Assembly (NCBI GenBank): GCA_027489365.1
Contig: JAIXZV010000191.1
Location: forward strand, 1 to 33,889
Source of the DNA: Sphingomonadales bacterium
Lineage (GTDB): Bacteria; Pseudomonadota; Alphaproteobacteria; Sphingomonadales; Sphingomonadaceae
DNA: 33,889 bases
Reading direction: 5' to 3'
Translations under genes and position numbers: made by a program
The notes under the pieces: model-generated
Seen by the model: only the letters and a program-made list of their open reading frames with translations
Told to the model about the DNA's origin: nothing
Database searches by the model: none
Shown here: piece after piece, positions 16,635 to 26,338 of the stretch
Layout: the number at the start of each line of letters is the position of its first letter
Numbering within the stretch: position 1 is the stretch's first letter

Positions 16635-17018
16635 TTAGCCGACCTTGCAGACTTGCGCCGGCTTGCCGGGCTGGGTCAGCGTGACCGACTTGGGCGTGCC
16701 GGTCAGGACATAGCCATCGGCGGTCAGCGGATCGCCGGCCTTTTCGGCGGTGAGCTTGACCGGGGTCGCGTCCTTCTTGTTCTTCACCAGAACCTGCTTG
16801 TCGCCTTCGAAGAAGGTGACGAAGGCGAGGCTGTTGTCCTTGCACCGCATACTGACGTCGGCCTTGATCGCCGGGGGCAGTTCGACCGGGGCCTTGTTCG
16901 CCAGAACCGACGCCATCGGATCGGGCGCGATGTTGGTCACTTCTTGCGGCTTGTTTTCACAGGCCGAGAGCGCGAACAGCGCAACGGCGGCGGCGGGGAG
17001 GAGGTTACGGATGCTCAT
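16635..17018 (-). CDS. Small putative lipoprotein, unknown function
   Basis: MSIRNLLPAAAVALFALSACENKPQEVT... with lipobox; start ATG at 17018. Confidence 0.75.
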   Translation of the reverse strand: MSIRNLLPAAAVALFALSACENKPQEVTNIAPDPMASVLANKAPVELPPAIKADVSMRCKDNSLAFVTFFEGDKQVLVKNKKDATPVKLTAEKAGDPLTADGYVLTGTPKSVTLTQPGKPAQVCKVG

Positions 17019-17171
17019 GCGATTTTTCTTCGCGCACGCGGCATTCCGCGTCAAGGTCGTAGCTTCCCCTAAGGGCGATCATTTTTGCGTCGCAACAATT
17101 CGGAAATATCATGGTCATATTCCGCAGCGGCCTTCGGCACGGTTTCAGGATGGCAGAAGGGGCCAGTCAGG

Positions 17172-17567
17172 CTAAAGTGCCGCAACGACGTCGGTGTGCG
17201 TGAAATCGTCGCCCTTGAAGAGCAAGGGCTGGCGCGTTGCCTTGGCCAAAGCATAGGAAAAGCAGTCACCCAGATTCAATTGCGCCGAATCGCCCGATCC
17301 GCGCCCATAACGGCGATACGCCGCGTGGCCGATCATCGCCTGATCGACGCTGACCGCCTCGATCACGATGGCGAATTTCGCGATGAACGCATCGATTCTG
17401 GGCAACAGCTTTTCGCAATCGGGATGCCGCGTCACGACCGCGGCGAGTTCGATCCAGCTCCCCCCGGATATGTGGCGGGTCGGTGCGGCCACCAAAGCCT
17501 GCGTAATGGCGACGGCCTCCGGTTCGTTCAAAAATAGCGCCATGATTGCCGATGTGTCGATGATCAT
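17172..17567 (-). CDS. vapC: PIN-domain toxin, VapC family
   Basis: MIIDTSAIMALFLNEPEA...LNLGDCFSYALAKATRQPLLFKGDDFTHTDVVAAL; acidic PIN residues present. Confidence 0.93.
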   Translation of the reverse strand: MIIDTSAIMALFLNEPEAVAITQALVAAPTRHISGGSWIELAAVVTRHPDCEKLLPRIDAFIAKFAIVIEAVSVDQAMIGHAAYRRYGRGSGDSAQLNLGDCFSYALAKATRQPLLFKGDDFTHTDVVAAL

Positions 17568-17830
17568 AGCGGCAGGCCATCGTCGTCGTAGATCGAATCC
17601 ATAATCTGCTTCGAGGTCTTGCCTTCCCATTCCGGCGGCAGATTGGCCATGAATTCCGCACTGAGCTCCCGCACGAAGCGCAGTGCGTCCTCCAGTTTCT
17701 CCGCGCGGGCGCGCTGCTCCCGCTCAAGGGCGGTGCGGATCGTCGCCGTGATCGTTTCGCCGGACGATCCCGCCAATTCCTTGGCGAGCCGGATCGTTTC
17801 GGCATCCTTGATGTTGAGTTGCACACCCAT
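17564..17830 (-). CDS. vapB: VapB-like antitoxin
   Basis: MGVQLNIKDAETIRLAKELAGSSGETITATIRTALEREQRARAEK...; GGAGGTAG SD; 4-bp ATGA overlap with vapC. Confidence 0.9.
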   Translation of the reverse strand: MGVQLNIKDAETIRLAKELAGSSGETITATIRTALEREQRARAEKLEDALRFVRELSAEFMANLPPEWEGKTSKQIMDSIYDDDGLPL

Positions 17831-17926
17831 ATCTACCTCCTGCGCCAGCCGATCTACCACAAGCGCTTGATCGCCGCCAAGCGAAGCCTGCTTGCCCGGA
17901 GCCGAGCGGCGACCTAGCTAAAGCCG

Positions 17927-18919
17927 ATGCACACCACCCCCAACACGCTCGCGCTGATCGGCAACACGCCGCTGGTTCTCCTCAAAGGGCCTAGCGAAGC
18001 CGCTGGCGCCGAGATTTACGGCAAATGCGAATTCGCCAACCCCGGTGCCTCGGTGAAGGACCGGGCCGCGCTGGGCATCGTCGAGGACGCCGAGGCGCGC
18101 GGGGCAATCGCGCCCGGCGGCACATTCGTCGAGGGGACGGCGGGCAATACCGGGATCGGCCTGGCGCTGGTCGCCAATGCCAAGGGGTACAAGACGATCA
18201 TCGTGATGCCCGAGACGCAAAGCCGCGAGAAGATGGACACGCTGCGCGCGCTCGGGGCCGAACTCGTGCTGGTGCCCGCCGCGCCCTATTCGAACCCCGG
18301 CCACTTCGTGCACACCTCGCGCCGGATCGCCGAGGAAACGCCCAATGCGGTATGGGCCAACCAGTTCGACAATATCGCCAATCGCAAGGCGCACATCACC
18401 GGCACGGCCGAGGAAATCTGGGCGCAGATGGACGGGCGGATCGATGGTTTCACCTGCGCGGCGGGGACGGGCGGGACGATCGCCGGGGTCGGTATGGGCC
18501 TTAAGGCGAAGGACGAATCGGTCTGCATCGCGCTCAGCGATCCGCATGGGGCGGCGCTGTACGATTATTATGCGCATGGCGAGTTGAAGGCGGAAGGATC
18601 GTCGGTGGCCGAAGGGATCGGGCAGGGGCGGATCACCGCCAATCTGGAGGGCGCGCCGATCGACACGCAGTTTCGCATTTCCGATGCCGAGGGGATGACG
18701 TGGGTAACGCGGCTGCTGTCGGAGGAGGGGCTGTGTCTGGGGCTTTCCTCCGGCATCAATGTCGCAGGCGCGGTGGCGCTGGCGCGGCAGCTTGGGCCGG
18801 GCAGCCGGGTCGCGACGATCCTGTGCGACACCGGATTTCGCTACCTCTCGACGCTCTACAACCGCGCGTGGCTCGAGGCGAAGGGACTTGCGGTGCCGCC
18901 GTGGCTGGCATCGGCCTGA
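17927..18919 (+). CDS. cysK: Cysteine synthase A (O-acetylserine sulfhydrylase)
   Basis: LIGNTPLVLLKGPSEAAGAEIYGKCEFANPGASVKDRAA...GTAGNTGIGLA...CAAGTGGTIAGVG: PLP fold type II motifs. Confidence 0.9.
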   Translation: MHTTPNTLALIGNTPLVLLKGPSEAAGAEIYGKCEFANPGASVKDRAALGIVEDAEARGAIAPGGTFVEGTAGNTGIGLALVANAKGYKTIIVMPETQSREKMDTLRALGAELVLVPAAPYSNPGHFVHTSRRIAEETPNAVWANQFDNIANRKAHITGTAEEIWAQMDGRIDGFTCAAGTGGTIAGVGMGLKAKDESVCIALSDPHGAALYDYYAHGELKAEGSSVAEGIGQGRITANLEGAPIDTQFRISDAEGMTWVTRLLSEEGLCLGLSSGINVAGAVALARQLGPGSRVATILCDTGFRYLSTLYNRAWLEAKGLAVPPWLASA

Positions 18920-18966
18920 CGTCCAAAAGGCTGGAATCGACAAGCGCATCGTAATGCGTTACATTT

Positions 18967-19302
18967 ATGCCACAGCCTATGAAAATGATCGCACAGCACC
19001 CGCAAAGGGAAGCAGGCCAGACAACCCAGCGCGTGAAGGTCGGTATGATCGGCCTTGCTGCGGTGGTCCTGCTCATCGGTCTGGCGGCCGCCATCTTCGC
19101 GACGATCAACCATGACCGCGATGTCGCCGCGATCGGGAGCGCTCGGCCCGAAGTCGTTTCAGCGATCGTCTCGGGCAACAGTGCAGCGACGGCGACGACC
19201 GCGACCAAGGAGCCGCTCGCCGAGCTGGGCGTCGCGCCGAGCGCCGAAATCGCCAGCAACACCGCCCAGCCGCAATCGCGCCCCGCGCACCCGCAGCGGT
19301 GA
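18967..19302 (+). CDS. Hypothetical small single-TM protein
   Basis: MKMIAQHPQREAGQTTQRVKVGMIGLAAVVLLIGLAAAIFATINHDRDVAAIG..., one TM segment. Confidence 0.6.
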   Translation: MPQPMKMIAQHPQREAGQTTQRVKVGMIGLAAVVLLIGLAAAIFATINHDRDVAAIGSARPEVVSAIVSGNSAATATTATKEPLAELGVAPSAEIASNTAQPQSRPAHPQR

Positions 19303-19467
19303 TCGCGCAGCGTCGCTGTGCGGCGGGGAAATCACGGGAAATCATGCCGGATCACACCACCGCCTTCGGGGAAGCGCGGGATGGCGAGACGCATTCTTCG
19401 AACACAGCAGGAACAAGCTGATATGACGCGACAAAAATGGACGGCGAATTTAAGGAATTAACCGTAC

Positions 19468-19503
19468 TTCCCCGTCATTCCCCGGCTTTCCCCTTGTATC
19501 CCC
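19468..19503 (-). promoter_or_regulatory. Candidate MraZ operator: four GGGGA boxes at exact 10-bp period
   Basis: TTCCCC at 19468, 19478 and 19488, ATCCCC at 19498 on the + strand (GGGGAT/A boxes on the - strand), about 120 bp upstream of mraZ. Confidence 0.75.
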
Positions 19504-19625
19504 GGTAAACTGCGTGTTAACTCTGCTTCCAACAGGGGCAGACTCATCTCGCCTGCGCGACAGTGCGCTGAGCATCGCAACGGACGCGATTCTCGGGACG
19601 GGAGAGGTTTGCCCGCCGGAGCGGG

Positions 19626-20132
19626 GTGGGCGTGGACGAACGCAGCGAATATCAGGGAGACGGTCTTGGCCTTGTCGATGACAAGGGCCGGGTCGCGATT
19701 CCCGTTTCGCTGCGGCAGGCGCTGGCGACCAACTCGCCGCGTCCCGACGGCAAGGATGGCGGTACGATCATCGTCGGCGTGCATCCCAAGCAGCGCTGCC
19801 TGCGCGCCTACGACCCGGCGTACGTCAAGATCCTGAAGGCCAAGGTCGAAGCGCGCGAGGCGCAGCACACGGGCGAGGACGGCGAGCCCAATTACAATTT
19901 CAAGCGCCGCGGCGCGAGCGGCGAACAGGCCCCGTTCGACGGATCGGGCCGTTTCATCATGCCGGCTTTCCCGCGCGACTATGCCGGCATCGGCGAACAT
20001 GCCTTTTTCTGGGGCACGTTCGACTGGATCGAGATCTGGGACCCGGCGACACTGATCGCGGCGACCGATGTCGATCCGGTGATGCAGGCTGCCTGCCGTT
20101 TCCATTGCAAGCAGAAGGGGATCGCCCTGTGA
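19626..20132 (+). CDS. mraZ: Division/cell wall cluster transcriptional repressor MraZ
   Basis: [23 protein letters not shown]...[37 protein letters not shown]; first gene of the dcw cluster; GTG start. Confidence 0.94.
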   Translation: MGVDERSEYQGDGLGLVDDKGRVAIPVSLRQALATNSPRPDGKDGGTIIVGVHPKQRCLRAYDPAYVKILKAKVEAREAQHTGEDGEPNYNFKRRGASGEQAPFDGSGRFIMPAFPRDYAGIGEHAFFWGTFDWIEIWDPATLIAATDVDPVMQAACRFHCKQKGIAL

Positions 20133-21124
20133 TCCCTTCAAATCCTGTGACCCCCGCAGAGGCTGTGAACGACGCGCCGCATGTGCCGGTCTTGCTTGCC
20201 GAAGTGCTCGACGCGCTCGCCATTGCCCCCGGCGAGACGCACGTCGACGCGACCTTCGGTGCGGGCGGCTATACGCAAGCGATGCTGGCGCAGGGCGCGC
20301 GCGTGTTCGCGTTCGATCGTGACCCGGATGCGATTGTAGCGGGCGCGGCGGTGGTTGCGGCGTCGGACGGTGCGCTGACGCTGGTGCCCGCGACCTTCTC
20401 GGCGATGGACGCCGAACTCGCGGCGCGCGACGCCGTGCCGGTGCAGGGCGTGACGATGGATATCGGCGTGTCGTCGATGCAGCTCGACCAGGCCGAGCGC
20501 GGGTTTTCGTTCCAGTCCGACGGTCCGCTCGACATGCGGATGAGCCAGGAGGGCATGAGCGCCGCCGACTTCGTCAACGAAGCCGACGAAGCCGAGATCG
20601 CCTTCGTGATCAAGGAATATGGCGAGGAGCCGCGCGCGCGCCGCGTTGCGCAGGCGATCGTCTATAATCGGCCGATCACACGCACCGGCGAGCTTGCGCG
20701 GATCGTGCGCAAGGCGCTTGGCTACAAGCCACACGACAAGAAGGACCCTGCGACGCGGACCTTCCAGGCGATCCGCATCCATATCAATCGCGAGCTGGGC
20801 GAACTGGCCGACGGCCTTGCCGCAGCCGAGCGCGTGCTCGCGCCCGGCGGTCGGCTGGCAGTGGTGACGTTCCACAGCCTGGAGGACCGGATGGTCAAGC
20901 GGTTCCTGCGCGAACGCAGTGGATCGCTGCCGTCGGGATCGCGGCATTTACCCGAAGTGGCGGCGAAACACGCGCCGAGCTTCGAATTGGTCGGGCGGGC
21001 GTTACGCGCCGACGACGATGAGATCGCGCGCAATCCGCGCGCCCGTTCAGCCACGCTTCGTACGGCAACGCGTACCAGTGCCGCCGCGTGGCCGGAAAAA
21101 TCTGTGACAGAGGGAGCGATGTGA
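20129..21124 (+). CDS. rsmH: 16S rRNA (cytosine1402-N4)-methyltransferase RsmH (MraW)
   Basis: [36 protein letters not shown]...[26 protein letters not shown]...[22 protein letters not shown] overlap with mraZ. Confidence 0.97.
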   Translation: MIPSNPVTPAEAVNDAPHVPVLLAEVLDALAIAPGETHVDATFGAGGYTQAMLAQGARVFAFDRDPDAIVAGAAVVAASDGALTLVPATFSAMDAELAARDAVPVQGVTMDIGVSSMQLDQAERGFSFQSDGPLDMRMSQEGMSAADFVNEADEAEIAFVIKEYGEEPRARRVAQAIVYNRPITRTGELARIVRKALGYKPHDKKDPATRTFQAIRIHINRELGELADGLAAAERVLAPGGRLAVVTFHSLEDRMVKRFLRERSGSLPSGSRHLPEVAAKHAPSFELVGRALRADDDEIARNPRARSATLRTATRTSAAAWPEKSVTEGAM

Positions 21125-21708
21125 TGCTGGGTCTGGCGTGGAAGAGCCTCGGGTGGTTTCTGGCGGGTGTCGCGGTGGCGCTCGGGTTCCTGCTGGTGCC
21201 GTTGCAGGTGGCGGCCGAGCGCAAGAAGCTCGACCGTACTGCGGCCGAGATCGCGCGCGCCAAGCGCGACATTCGCGCGCTGGAAACCGAATTCGACACG
21301 CGCGCGAGCCTGGCGCAGCTCGACAAATGGAATGCCGAGTCGCTCGGCATGGTGGCACCGGCCGCTGACCAGTTCGTCGCGGACGAAGCAGCGTTGGCGT
21401 CGATCGAGCCGACCGCCGCTGGCTCGGGTCCGCAGATGGCGGCGTTCGTGCCCGCCGCGCCGGTCTATGCGACGACCAGCCAGGCCCCGGTTGCCGAGCC
21501 TGCCACAGCCGCGCCGCCCGAGACGGCACCCGCTCCGCGCGCCGCGATGGCAGCGGTCAGCCAGCCGACGTCGCAACCGGCAGCCCGTCCGCGCACCGAA
21601 GCGCGCCCGCGTGCGGCGGTGGCGTTGCTCGACCGCGCCTTGCTCGACGATAGCGTGATCGGCGACTTGCGCAGCGGTGCGCGCGCCGAAACCGGACGTG
21701 GGCGGTGA
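21124..21708 (+). CDS. ftsL: Cell division protein FtsL-like
   Basis: Short N-terminal TM + coiled coil (QVAAERKKLDRTAAEIARAKRDIRALETEFDTRASLAQLDKWN), between rsmH and ftsI; TGATG overlap with rsmH. Confidence 0.85.
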   Translation: MLGLAWKSLGWFLAGVAVALGFLLVPLQVAAERKKLDRTAAEIARAKRDIRALETEFDTRASLAQLDKWNAESLGMVAPAADQFVADEAALASIEPTAAGSGPQMAAFVPAAPVYATTSQAPVAEPATAAPPETAPAPRAAMAAVSQPTSQPAARPRTEARPRAAVALLDRALLDDSVIGDLRSGARAETGRGR

Positions 21709-23435
21709 GTACGCTCGTCGCCCGCCCGATCCCGGCACGCCGCTCGACCGATCAGCGCCACGCGCTGGTCGCGGTCGCGCATGTGCGGCTGATGATGCTG
21801 ATGCTGCTGATCATGGCGGGGTTCCTGCTAGTGATCGGGCGGATCGCCTTGCTCGGCCTGCTGGGAGAGCCAGCGGGGGCGGCGACGCTGACGATCAATC
21901 CGGTGGTGCGCGGCGACATTCTCGACCGCAACGGCCAGCCGCTCGCGCGCACGATCGAAGCGTGGACGATCGGTGTCCGCCCGCCGGAATTGCTCGGCGA
22001 CCGGCAGGTGCTGGCGGGGCAACTTGCGACGCTGATGCCGGCGCATGATTCAGTCTGGTATCTCGACCGGCTGAACATGAAGGGCAAGTTCACCTATCTG
22101 GAGAAGCACGCGTCGCCCGCCTTGGTGAACCAAGTCCATGCGCTGGGCGAGCCCGGCATCGTCTTCGCGCGCGAGCCCGAGCGGCTGTATCCGCAGTCGA
22201 CGCTCGCCGCGCACGCGCTCGGCTATATCGGGCCGACGGCGACTGATCCGCACATCATGGGCCGCGCCGGGATCGAACGTGCGTTCGACGAGCGGCTGAG
22301 CGATCCGCGGCGGCGGGGGCAACCGATCGCGCTGTCGATCGATTCGCGCGTTCAGGCGGCGATGGAGAGCGAACTCGGCCGTGCGATGGTGTCGTTCAAG
22401 GCCAAGGACGCGACCGGCATCGTGCTCGACGTGCGCACCGGCGAAGTGATCGCGATGGTGTCGCTGCCGGTCTACAACCCCAACAAATTGAGCGGCACGA
22501 GCATCGATGCGCTGCGTAACAATGTAACGCAGTCGGTCTATGAACTTGGGTCGACCTTCAAGCCGATCACGGCGGCGGCGGCGATCGAGAGCGGGACGGT
22601 CACCTCGATGGCGCGGCGGTTCGATGCGACGGTGCCGCTCAAGGTCGGGCGCTTCACGATCCATGACGATCGCGGCGACGAACAGAAGCGCTGGCTGAAC
22701 ATCCCCGAGACGCTGATCTATTCCTCCAACATCGCGACTGCGCGGATTGCCGAGGAAATGGGCAAGGACAAGCTGACCGCGATGTTCACCGCGATGGGCT
22801 TTGGCGAGCGCCCGTCGATCGAGCTGCGCGAGCGCGCCGGGCCGATCTGGCCGAAATATTGGGGTAATACGACGCTGATGACGACCGCGTACGGCCACGG
22901 CATCGCGGTGACGCCGCTGCACCTCGCAAATGCCTATGCGACGCTGGTGAACGGCGGGATCTGGCGGCCGACGACGATGCTGAAGGTCGCCCCCGGCACG
23001 GTACCGGCGGGGCGGCGCGTGCTGTCCGAAGCGACGAGCGCGCGGATGCGGCAATTGCTGCGGATGATCGTGTTGCTCGGCACGGGTAAGAAGGGTGAGG
23101 CACCGGGCTACCGCGTTGGCGGCAAGACCGGGACGGCGGAGGTTGCGGGCGCGGGCGGGTATAACAAGCACGCCAATGTTTCGACCTTTGCCGCAGCCTT
23201 CCCGATGGATGCGCCGCGCTATGTGGTGGTGGCGATGCTCAATTCGCCGGTCGGGAATGCGGAGTCGTTCGGTCTCACCACGGCGGCGTGGACCGCAGCG
23301 CCGGTGGTCAGCCGCGTGATCGCACGGACCGGATCGCTGCTCGGCGTTACGCCCGATACGAAGCGCGATATCGACGTCTCGGAACTGATGCCGCTGGTGT
23401 GGCACGGCGCGGGCGACCGCAAGAACGCAGAATGA
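21705..23435 (+). CDS. ftsI: Peptidoglycan D,D-transpeptidase FtsI (PBP3)
   Basis: Active-site STFK (YELGSTFKPITAAAAIESG), SSN (IYSSNIATARI), KTGT (GGKTGTAEVAG); GTGA overlap with ftsL. Confidence 0.97.
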   Translation: MSTLVARPIPARRSTDQRHALVAVAHVRLMMLMLLIMAGFLLVIGRIALLGLLGEPAGAATLTINPVVRGDILDRNGQPLARTIEAWTIGVRPPELLGDRQVLAGQLATLMPAHDSVWYLDRLNMKGKFTYLEKHASPALVNQVHALGEPGIVFAREPERLYPQSTLAAHALGYIGPTATDPHIMGRAGIERAFDERLSDPRRRGQPIALSIDSRVQAAMESELGRAMVSFKAKDATGIVLDVRTGEVIAMVSLPVYNPNKLSGTSIDALRNNVTQSVYELGSTFKPITAAAAIESGTVTSMARRFDATVPLKVGRFTIHDDRGDEQKRWLNIPETLIYSSNIATARIAEEMGKDKLTAMFTAMGFGERPSIELRERAGPIWPKYWGNTTLMTTAYGHGIAVTPLHLANAYATLVNGGIWRPTTMLKVAPGTVPAGRRVLSEATSARMRQLLRMIVLLGTGKKGEAPGYRVGGKTGTAEVAGAGGYNKHANVSTFAAAFPMDAPRYVVVAMLNSPVGNAESFGLTTAAWTAAPVVSRVIARTGSLLGVTPDTKRDIDVSELMPLVWHGAGDRKNAE

Positions 23436-23442
23436 GGCTCAC

Positions 23443-24858
23443 ATGAAACTCGGCGCGCTGACCGGCGGGAACGAGACCGACACCGTCACCGGCTTCGCGA
23501 TCGATCACCGCAAGGTCGCGCCGGGGGTGGTGTTCGGCGCGTTTCAGGGTGCCGTCGTCAATGGCGAGGATTTCGTCGCGGCGGCGGTGGCGGGTGGCGC
23601 GATCGCGGTCGTTGCACGCCCGGAAGTCGTGGTCGATGGCGCGCTGCACATCGCCAACGCCGTGCCACGGCAGAAATTTGCGCAACTCGCCGCGCGCTAT
23701 TTCGCGCCATTCCCGTCCGTCGCGGTGGCGGTGACGGGCACCAACGGCAAGACCTCGACCGTCGAGATGGTCCGGCAATTGTGGCGGATGAACGGGTTCA
23801 GCGCCGCGTCGATCGGGACGCTGGGCGTGACGACGGGCGACGATCGCGTCTCGACCGGGCTGACCACGCCCGATGTCGTCACCTTCCTGTCGAACGTCGC
23901 GGGGCTTGCGCGTGAGGGTGTTAGCCATGTCGCGTTCGAGGCATCGAGCCACGGCCTGTCGCAATACCGCACCGAGGGGCTACGGGTGTCGGCGGCGGCG
24001 TTCACCAATTTGAGCCGCGATCATCTCGACTATCACGGCACGATGGAGGCGTATCTCGAAGCCAAGTTGCGCTTGTTCAGTGAAGTGCTGGCCGACGACG
24101 GCGTCGCGGTGGTGTGGGCGGACGATGCCGCCTCGGCGCGCGTGGCCGAGGTTGCGCGCGGGCGCGGGCTGCGCGTGATCTCGGTCGGCACGACGGGCGA
24201 GACGCTGAAGCTGGTGTCGCGGGAACCGACCTTGCTGGGGCAGGGGTTGGTGATCGAAGCCGAGGGCAAGACCTATAAGGTCAATTTACCCCTGATCGGC
24301 GCGTATCAAGCGGCGAATGCGCTGACCGCCGCTGGGCTGGTGATTGCGGGCGGTGGCGATGTCGCGGCGACGCTGGCCAATCTTGCGCGGTTGCAGCCGG
24401 TGCGCGGGCGGCTGGAACGCGCGGTGATCGCGCAGAGCGGCGCGCCGGTCTATGTCGATTATGCGCACACGCCCGATGCGCTGGAGGCGGCGACCTCGGC
24501 GCTGAAGCCCCATGCGGGCGGGCGGCTGATCGTGGTGATCGGCGCGGGCGGCGACCGCGACACGGGCAAGCGCCGCGAGATGGGCGCGGTCGCGGCGGCG
24601 ATGGCGGACGTCGTGATCGTCACCGATGATAATCCCCGTTCCGAAGACCCGGCGGTGATCCGCGCGATGGTGCTGGAAGGCGCGCCGTCGGCGACTGAGA
24701 TTGGTTCGCGGCGCGAGGCGATCGGCGCGGCGATCGCGCAAGCCGGGCCGCAGGATATCGTGCTGATCGCGGGCAAGGGGCATGAGCAGGGGCAGATCGT
24801 CGGCGATCTGGTCTTGCCGTTCGATGACGTGAGCGTGGCGCGGGAGATGGCAGCGTGA
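23443..24858 (+). CDS. murE: UDP-N-acetylmuramoyl-tripeptide synthetase MurE
   Basis: VAVTGTNGKTSTVEMVRQLW, DNPRSEDP motif, AGKGHEQGQIV. Confidence 0.96.
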   Translation: MKLGALTGGNETDTVTGFAIDHRKVAPGVVFGAFQGAVVNGEDFVAAAVAGGAIAVVARPEVVVDGALHIANAVPRQKFAQLAARYFAPFPSVAVAVTGTNGKTSTVEMVRQLWRMNGFSAASIGTLGVTTGDDRVSTGLTTPDVVTFLSNVAGLAREGVSHVAFEASSHGLSQYRTEGLRVSAAAFTNLSRDHLDYHGTMEAYLEAKLRLFSEVLADDGVAVVWADDAASARVAEVARGRGLRVISVGTTGETLKLVSREPTLLGQGLVIEAEGKTYKVNLPLIGAYQAANALTAAGLVIAGGGDVAATLANLARLQPVRGRLERAVIAQSGAPVYVDYAHTPDALEAATSALKPHAGGRLIVVIGAGGDRDTGKRREMGAVAAAMADVVIVTDDNPRSEDPAVIRAMVLEGAPSATEIGSRREAIGAAIAQAGPQDIVLIAGKGHEQGQIVGDLVLPFDDVSVAREMAA

Positions 24859-24867
24859 GTCTCAACT

Positions 24868-24942
24868 CGTTCGTTTCGAGCGAAGTCGAGAAACCGACCC
24901 ACGCGCCCGGCATCCGTTTCTCGACTACGCTCGAAACGAACG
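24868..24942. repeat. Inverted repeat, 27-bp arms with one mismatch (family shared with 32480-32550)
   Basis: CGTTCGTTTCGAGCGAAGTCGAGAAAC / GTTTCTCGACTACGCTCGAAACGAACG with 21-nt spacer, between murE and murF. Confidence 0.95.
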
Positions 24943-24958
24943 GTGGAGGCGTGGCCCA

Positions 24959-26338
24959 GTGAGCCAGCCGCTTTGGACCTCCGCCGAGATCGCCGCTGCG
25001 ACGGGTGGCACCGCCGCCGCGCCGTTCAGCGCCACCGGCGTCACCTTCGACTCGCGCGAAGTGACCACTGGCGACCTGTTCATCGCGCTGACCGGCGAGG
25101 CGACTGACGGGCATCGCTTTCTGACCCAAGCGTTTGAGCGCGGGGCGGCGGGGGCGCTGGTATCGCAGCCGTGCGCACATCCATCGGTGCTCGTATCCGA
25201 TACGATGGCGGCTCTGGAAAACCTCGCGCGCGCGGCGCGGGCGCGGACCGAGGCCAAGATCATCGGCGTCACCGGGTCGGTCGGCAAGACCGGCACCAAG
25301 GAAGCTCTGTTCGCGGCGCTCGACCGTGGCGTACCCGGCGAAGCGCATCGTTCGGTCAAGAGTTATAACAACCATACCGGCGTTCCGCTGAGCCTGGCGC
25401 GGATGCCCGCCGCCACGCGCTTCGGCGTGTTCGAAATGGGGATGAACCATGCCGGTGAGCTGGCGCATCTGACGACGCTGGTGCGTCCGCACGTCGCGAT
25501 CGTCACCACCGTCGCCTCGGCGCACCGCGAATTCTTCGACAGCGAAGAAGCGATCGCCGATGCGAAGGGGGAAATCTTCCAGGGGCTGGAGCCCGGCGGC
25601 GTTGCGATCGTGCCGTACGACAACATCCACCGCGACCGCTTGCTGGCGGCTGCGGCGCCGTATGCCGCGCGCACGGTAACCTTCGGCTTGGAGAAAGGCG
25701 CCGACGTCCGCGCGATCGAGACGATGCGCACCGCAAGCGGTGGCACGTTCGTGACGGCGGCGATCGGCGCGCGGGAGTTGAGCTTCACGATCAGCCAGCC
25801 GGGGCTGCATTGGGTGTCGAACTGCCTTGCCCTTCTGGCCGCCGTCGATGCGGTGGGCGGCGATCTGGCGCTGGCGGGCCTTGCGCTCGCAGATCTCGGC
25901 GGCTTGCCTGGGCGCGGCGCGCGCTTCCCGGTCCCGGTCGGCACGGGCGAGGCACTGGTGATCGACGAAAGCTACAACGCCAATCCCTCGTCGATGCGCG
26001 CGACGCTCGCGGTGCTGGGTGCGGAGCAGGCCACGCGGAAAATCGTCGTGCTGGGCGAAATGCGCGAGCTTGGCGTGGACAGCGATGCCTATCACGCCGC
26101 GCTGGCCGAGCCGATCGCGGCCGCAGGCGTCAAGGCGGGTATTTTGGTCGGTGAACGGATCGCGCCGCTTGCCAACGCGCTTGAGGGGCAGGGCGATTTC
26201 GTCCATGTGCCCGACGCCGCTGCGGCGCGCGCCGCTTTGTCCGCCATGCTGGCGCCGGGCGACGCGGTGCTGATCAAGGGATCGAACGGCGTAGGGCTGG
26301 CGGCGGTCGTCGCGGCTTTGCGAAGCGGAACACTGTAA
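24959..26338 (+). CDS. murF: UDP-N-acetylmuramoyl-tripeptide--D-alanyl-D-alanine ligase MurF
   Basis: [66 protein letters not shown] start. Confidence 0.96.
   Translation: MSQPLWTSAEIAAATGGTAAAPFSATGVTFDSREVTTGDLFIALTGEATDGHRFLTQAFERGAAGALVSQPCAHPSVLVSDTMAALENLARAARARTEAKIIGVTGSVGKTGTKEALFAALDRGVPGEAHRSVKSYNNHTGVPLSLARMPAATRFGVFEMGMNHAGELAHLTTLVRPHVAIVTTVASAHREFFDSEEAIADAKGEIFQGLEPGGVAIVPYDNIHRDRLLAAAAPYAARTVTFGLEKGADVRAIETMRTASGGTFVTAAIGARELSFTISQPGLHWVSNCLALLAAVDAVGGDLALAGLALADLGGLPGRGARFPVPVGTGEALVIDESYNANPSSMRATLAVLGAEQATRKIVVLGEMRELGVDSDAYHAALAEPIAAAGVKAGILVGERIAPLANALEGQGDFVHVPDAAAARAALSAMLAPGDAVLIKGSNGVGLAAVVAALRSGTL

Noticed and set aside
17069-17269. Minus-strand ORF ending ETVPKAAAEYDHDISELLRRKNDRP downstream of vapC
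   Set aside because: Most of the ORF overlaps vapC out of frame; could be a fragment but has no independent support.
19468-19503. Reading the TTCCCC repeats as a minisatellite
   Set aside because: Exact 10-bp period upstream of mraZ fits an operator better than a random tandem repeat.
22050-23405. 451-aa ORF antisense to ftsI
   Set aside because: Arg/His-rich spurious frame opposite a conserved gene.
24620-26206. 528-aa ORF antisense to murE/murF
   Set aside because: Runs through the intergenic inverted repeat and lies opposite two conserved genes.
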